Origin: Bacteroidaceae bacterium | Lineage (GTDB): Bacteria > Bacteroidota > Bacteroidia > Bacteroidales > Bacteroidaceae | Assembly: GCA_017468985.1 (NCBI GenBank) | Contig: JAFUHF010000021.1 | Location: forward strand, 114,902 to 178,901 | Length of the DNA stretch: 64,000 bases | Reading direction: 5' to 3' | Shown: in pieces, positions 63,611 through 64,000 of the stretch | Layout: every line of letters starts with the position of its first letter | Position numbering within the stretch: the stretch's first letter is position 1 | Made by a program: the position numbers and the translations under genes | The notes under the pieces: generated by a model | The model's input: the letters and a program-made list of their open reading frames with translations, nothing else | The model's database searches: none | What the model was told of the DNA's origin: nothing

Positions 63611-64000
63611 GTAAAGGATAGCACAGGAGACCGAACTTCCCAGCATTTCATAGTCTCGTAAGTGCCTGGGCGTTCGAACGACGTACCATTTCATAGTCTC
63701 GGAAGTACCGGGGAATTCGAATGACTCAGCGTTTCATAATCCCGGAAGTACCCGGGAGGTCAACCGACGCAGCATTCCCCACACTCGGGGACGTCGGGGA
63801 GTTCAAATGACGCAGCATTCCCCACACTCGGGGAGTCCGGGGAGTTCGAATGACGCAGAATTCCCTACACTCGGGGACGCCGGGGAGTTCGAATGACTCA
63901 GCGTTCCCTACACTCGGGGACGCCGGGGAGTTCGAATGACTCAGCGTTCCCCACACTCGGGGACGCTCGGGAGTTCGAATGACGCAGCATTCCCCACACT
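63611..64000. repeat. 43-bp intergenic tandem repeat array, copy 2 (runs off the right edge)
   Basis: Anchors occur at 63654, 63697, 63740, 63783, 63826, 63869, 63912 and 63955, and the next begins at 63998. All are exactly 43 bp apart. The first three units are of the TCATAGTCTCGGAAGT type and the rest are of the CCCACACTCGGGGACG type. TTCGAATGACNCAGC is shared by most units. Units of the second type contain a small inverted repeat TCCCC-ACACTC-GGGGA. No indels occur across the array although bases vary. A minus-strand frame across it (63726-63956) is an artefact of the repeat. Confidence 0.9.

Noticed and set aside
63726-63956. A 76-codon minus-strand frame with repeating SPSVGNA-type peptides
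   Set aside because: It is the translation of the 43-bp repeat, whose period is not divisible by three; there is no promoter or start signal.
63611-64000. Possible CRISPR array
   Set aside because: The whole 43-bp unit is conserved with no unique spacers, and no cas gene is present.

Overview
This 64 kb window looks like chromosomal DNA of a member of the Bacteroidales, most likely a Prevotella-like lineage. The reasons are direct. Many genes are preceded by a TAnnTTTG box, the Bacteroidetes -7 promoter element, and strong Shine-Dalgarno sites are rare. The gene order parA-parB-DUF5683-mltD-spoT is typical of the order. DUF349, DUF3822, DUF5683, DUF6261-like and Bro-N proteins are present, and two giant secreted proteins end in a tail resembling a type IX secretion (T9SS) sorting domain. 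I found no rRNA, tRNA, CRISPR array, intact insertion sequence or prophage.

Layout. 1-3926 (minus): a Dna2-like nuclease-helicase cut by the left edge, translationally coupled to umuC and umuD, with an aldose-1-epimerase-like gene upstream. 5100-7793 (plus): two peptidases. 7936-9583 (minus): a GH27 alpha-galactosidase broken by one extra base in a homopolymer. 9757-9924: a decayed 42-bp tandem repeat ahead of a DUF6261-like gene. 10884-26310 (plus): a long run of secreted and cytoplasmic genes that I read as a peptidoglycan/MurNAc salvage locus. It holds an (alpha/alpha)6-type hydrolase, an amidase-fold protein with a golvesin insert, a phosphoesterase-propeller fusion, NamZ, an HGSNAT/NagX-like membrane protein, a frameshifted BspA-type LRR gene, MurQ, a Tat-exported oxidoreductase, a TIM-barrel lipoprotein and a serine hydrolase-SGNH fusion. 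26615-30239 (plus): recJ and recQ. 30315-33758 (minus): a DUF349 protein and CorA, separated by a 43-bp repeat array. 34153-40102 (plus): parA, parB, DUF5683, mltD and spoT. 40099-41482 (minus): rsmD and DUF3822. 41568-43503 (plus): a RecD2-like helicase and a small membrane protein. 43610-44445 (minus): a decayed Bro-N gene. 44454-49017: alaS, a MerR-type regulator and cardiolipin synthase. 49322-62180 (minus): an outer-membrane beta-barrel protein and two paralogous ~1,500-residue secreted proteins. 62522-63577 (plus): aroB, followed by a second 43-bp repeat array that runs off the right edge.

How the genes work together. The most coherent system is the cell-wall sugar locus. An amidase would strip peptides, NamZ (exo-beta-N-acetylmuramidase, GH171) would release MurNAc, the multi-pass membrane protein could import it, and MurQ would convert MurNAc-6-P to GlcNAc-6-P. 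No MurNAc kinase is visible in the cluster. The most unusual structures are the two strictly periodic 43-bp arrays, the 42-bp decayed repeat, the long corA leader with a candidate anti-Shine-Dalgarno element, and the twin giant proteins with identically placed promoters and duplicated terminators. All functional calls come from reading motifs by eye; no database search was run.
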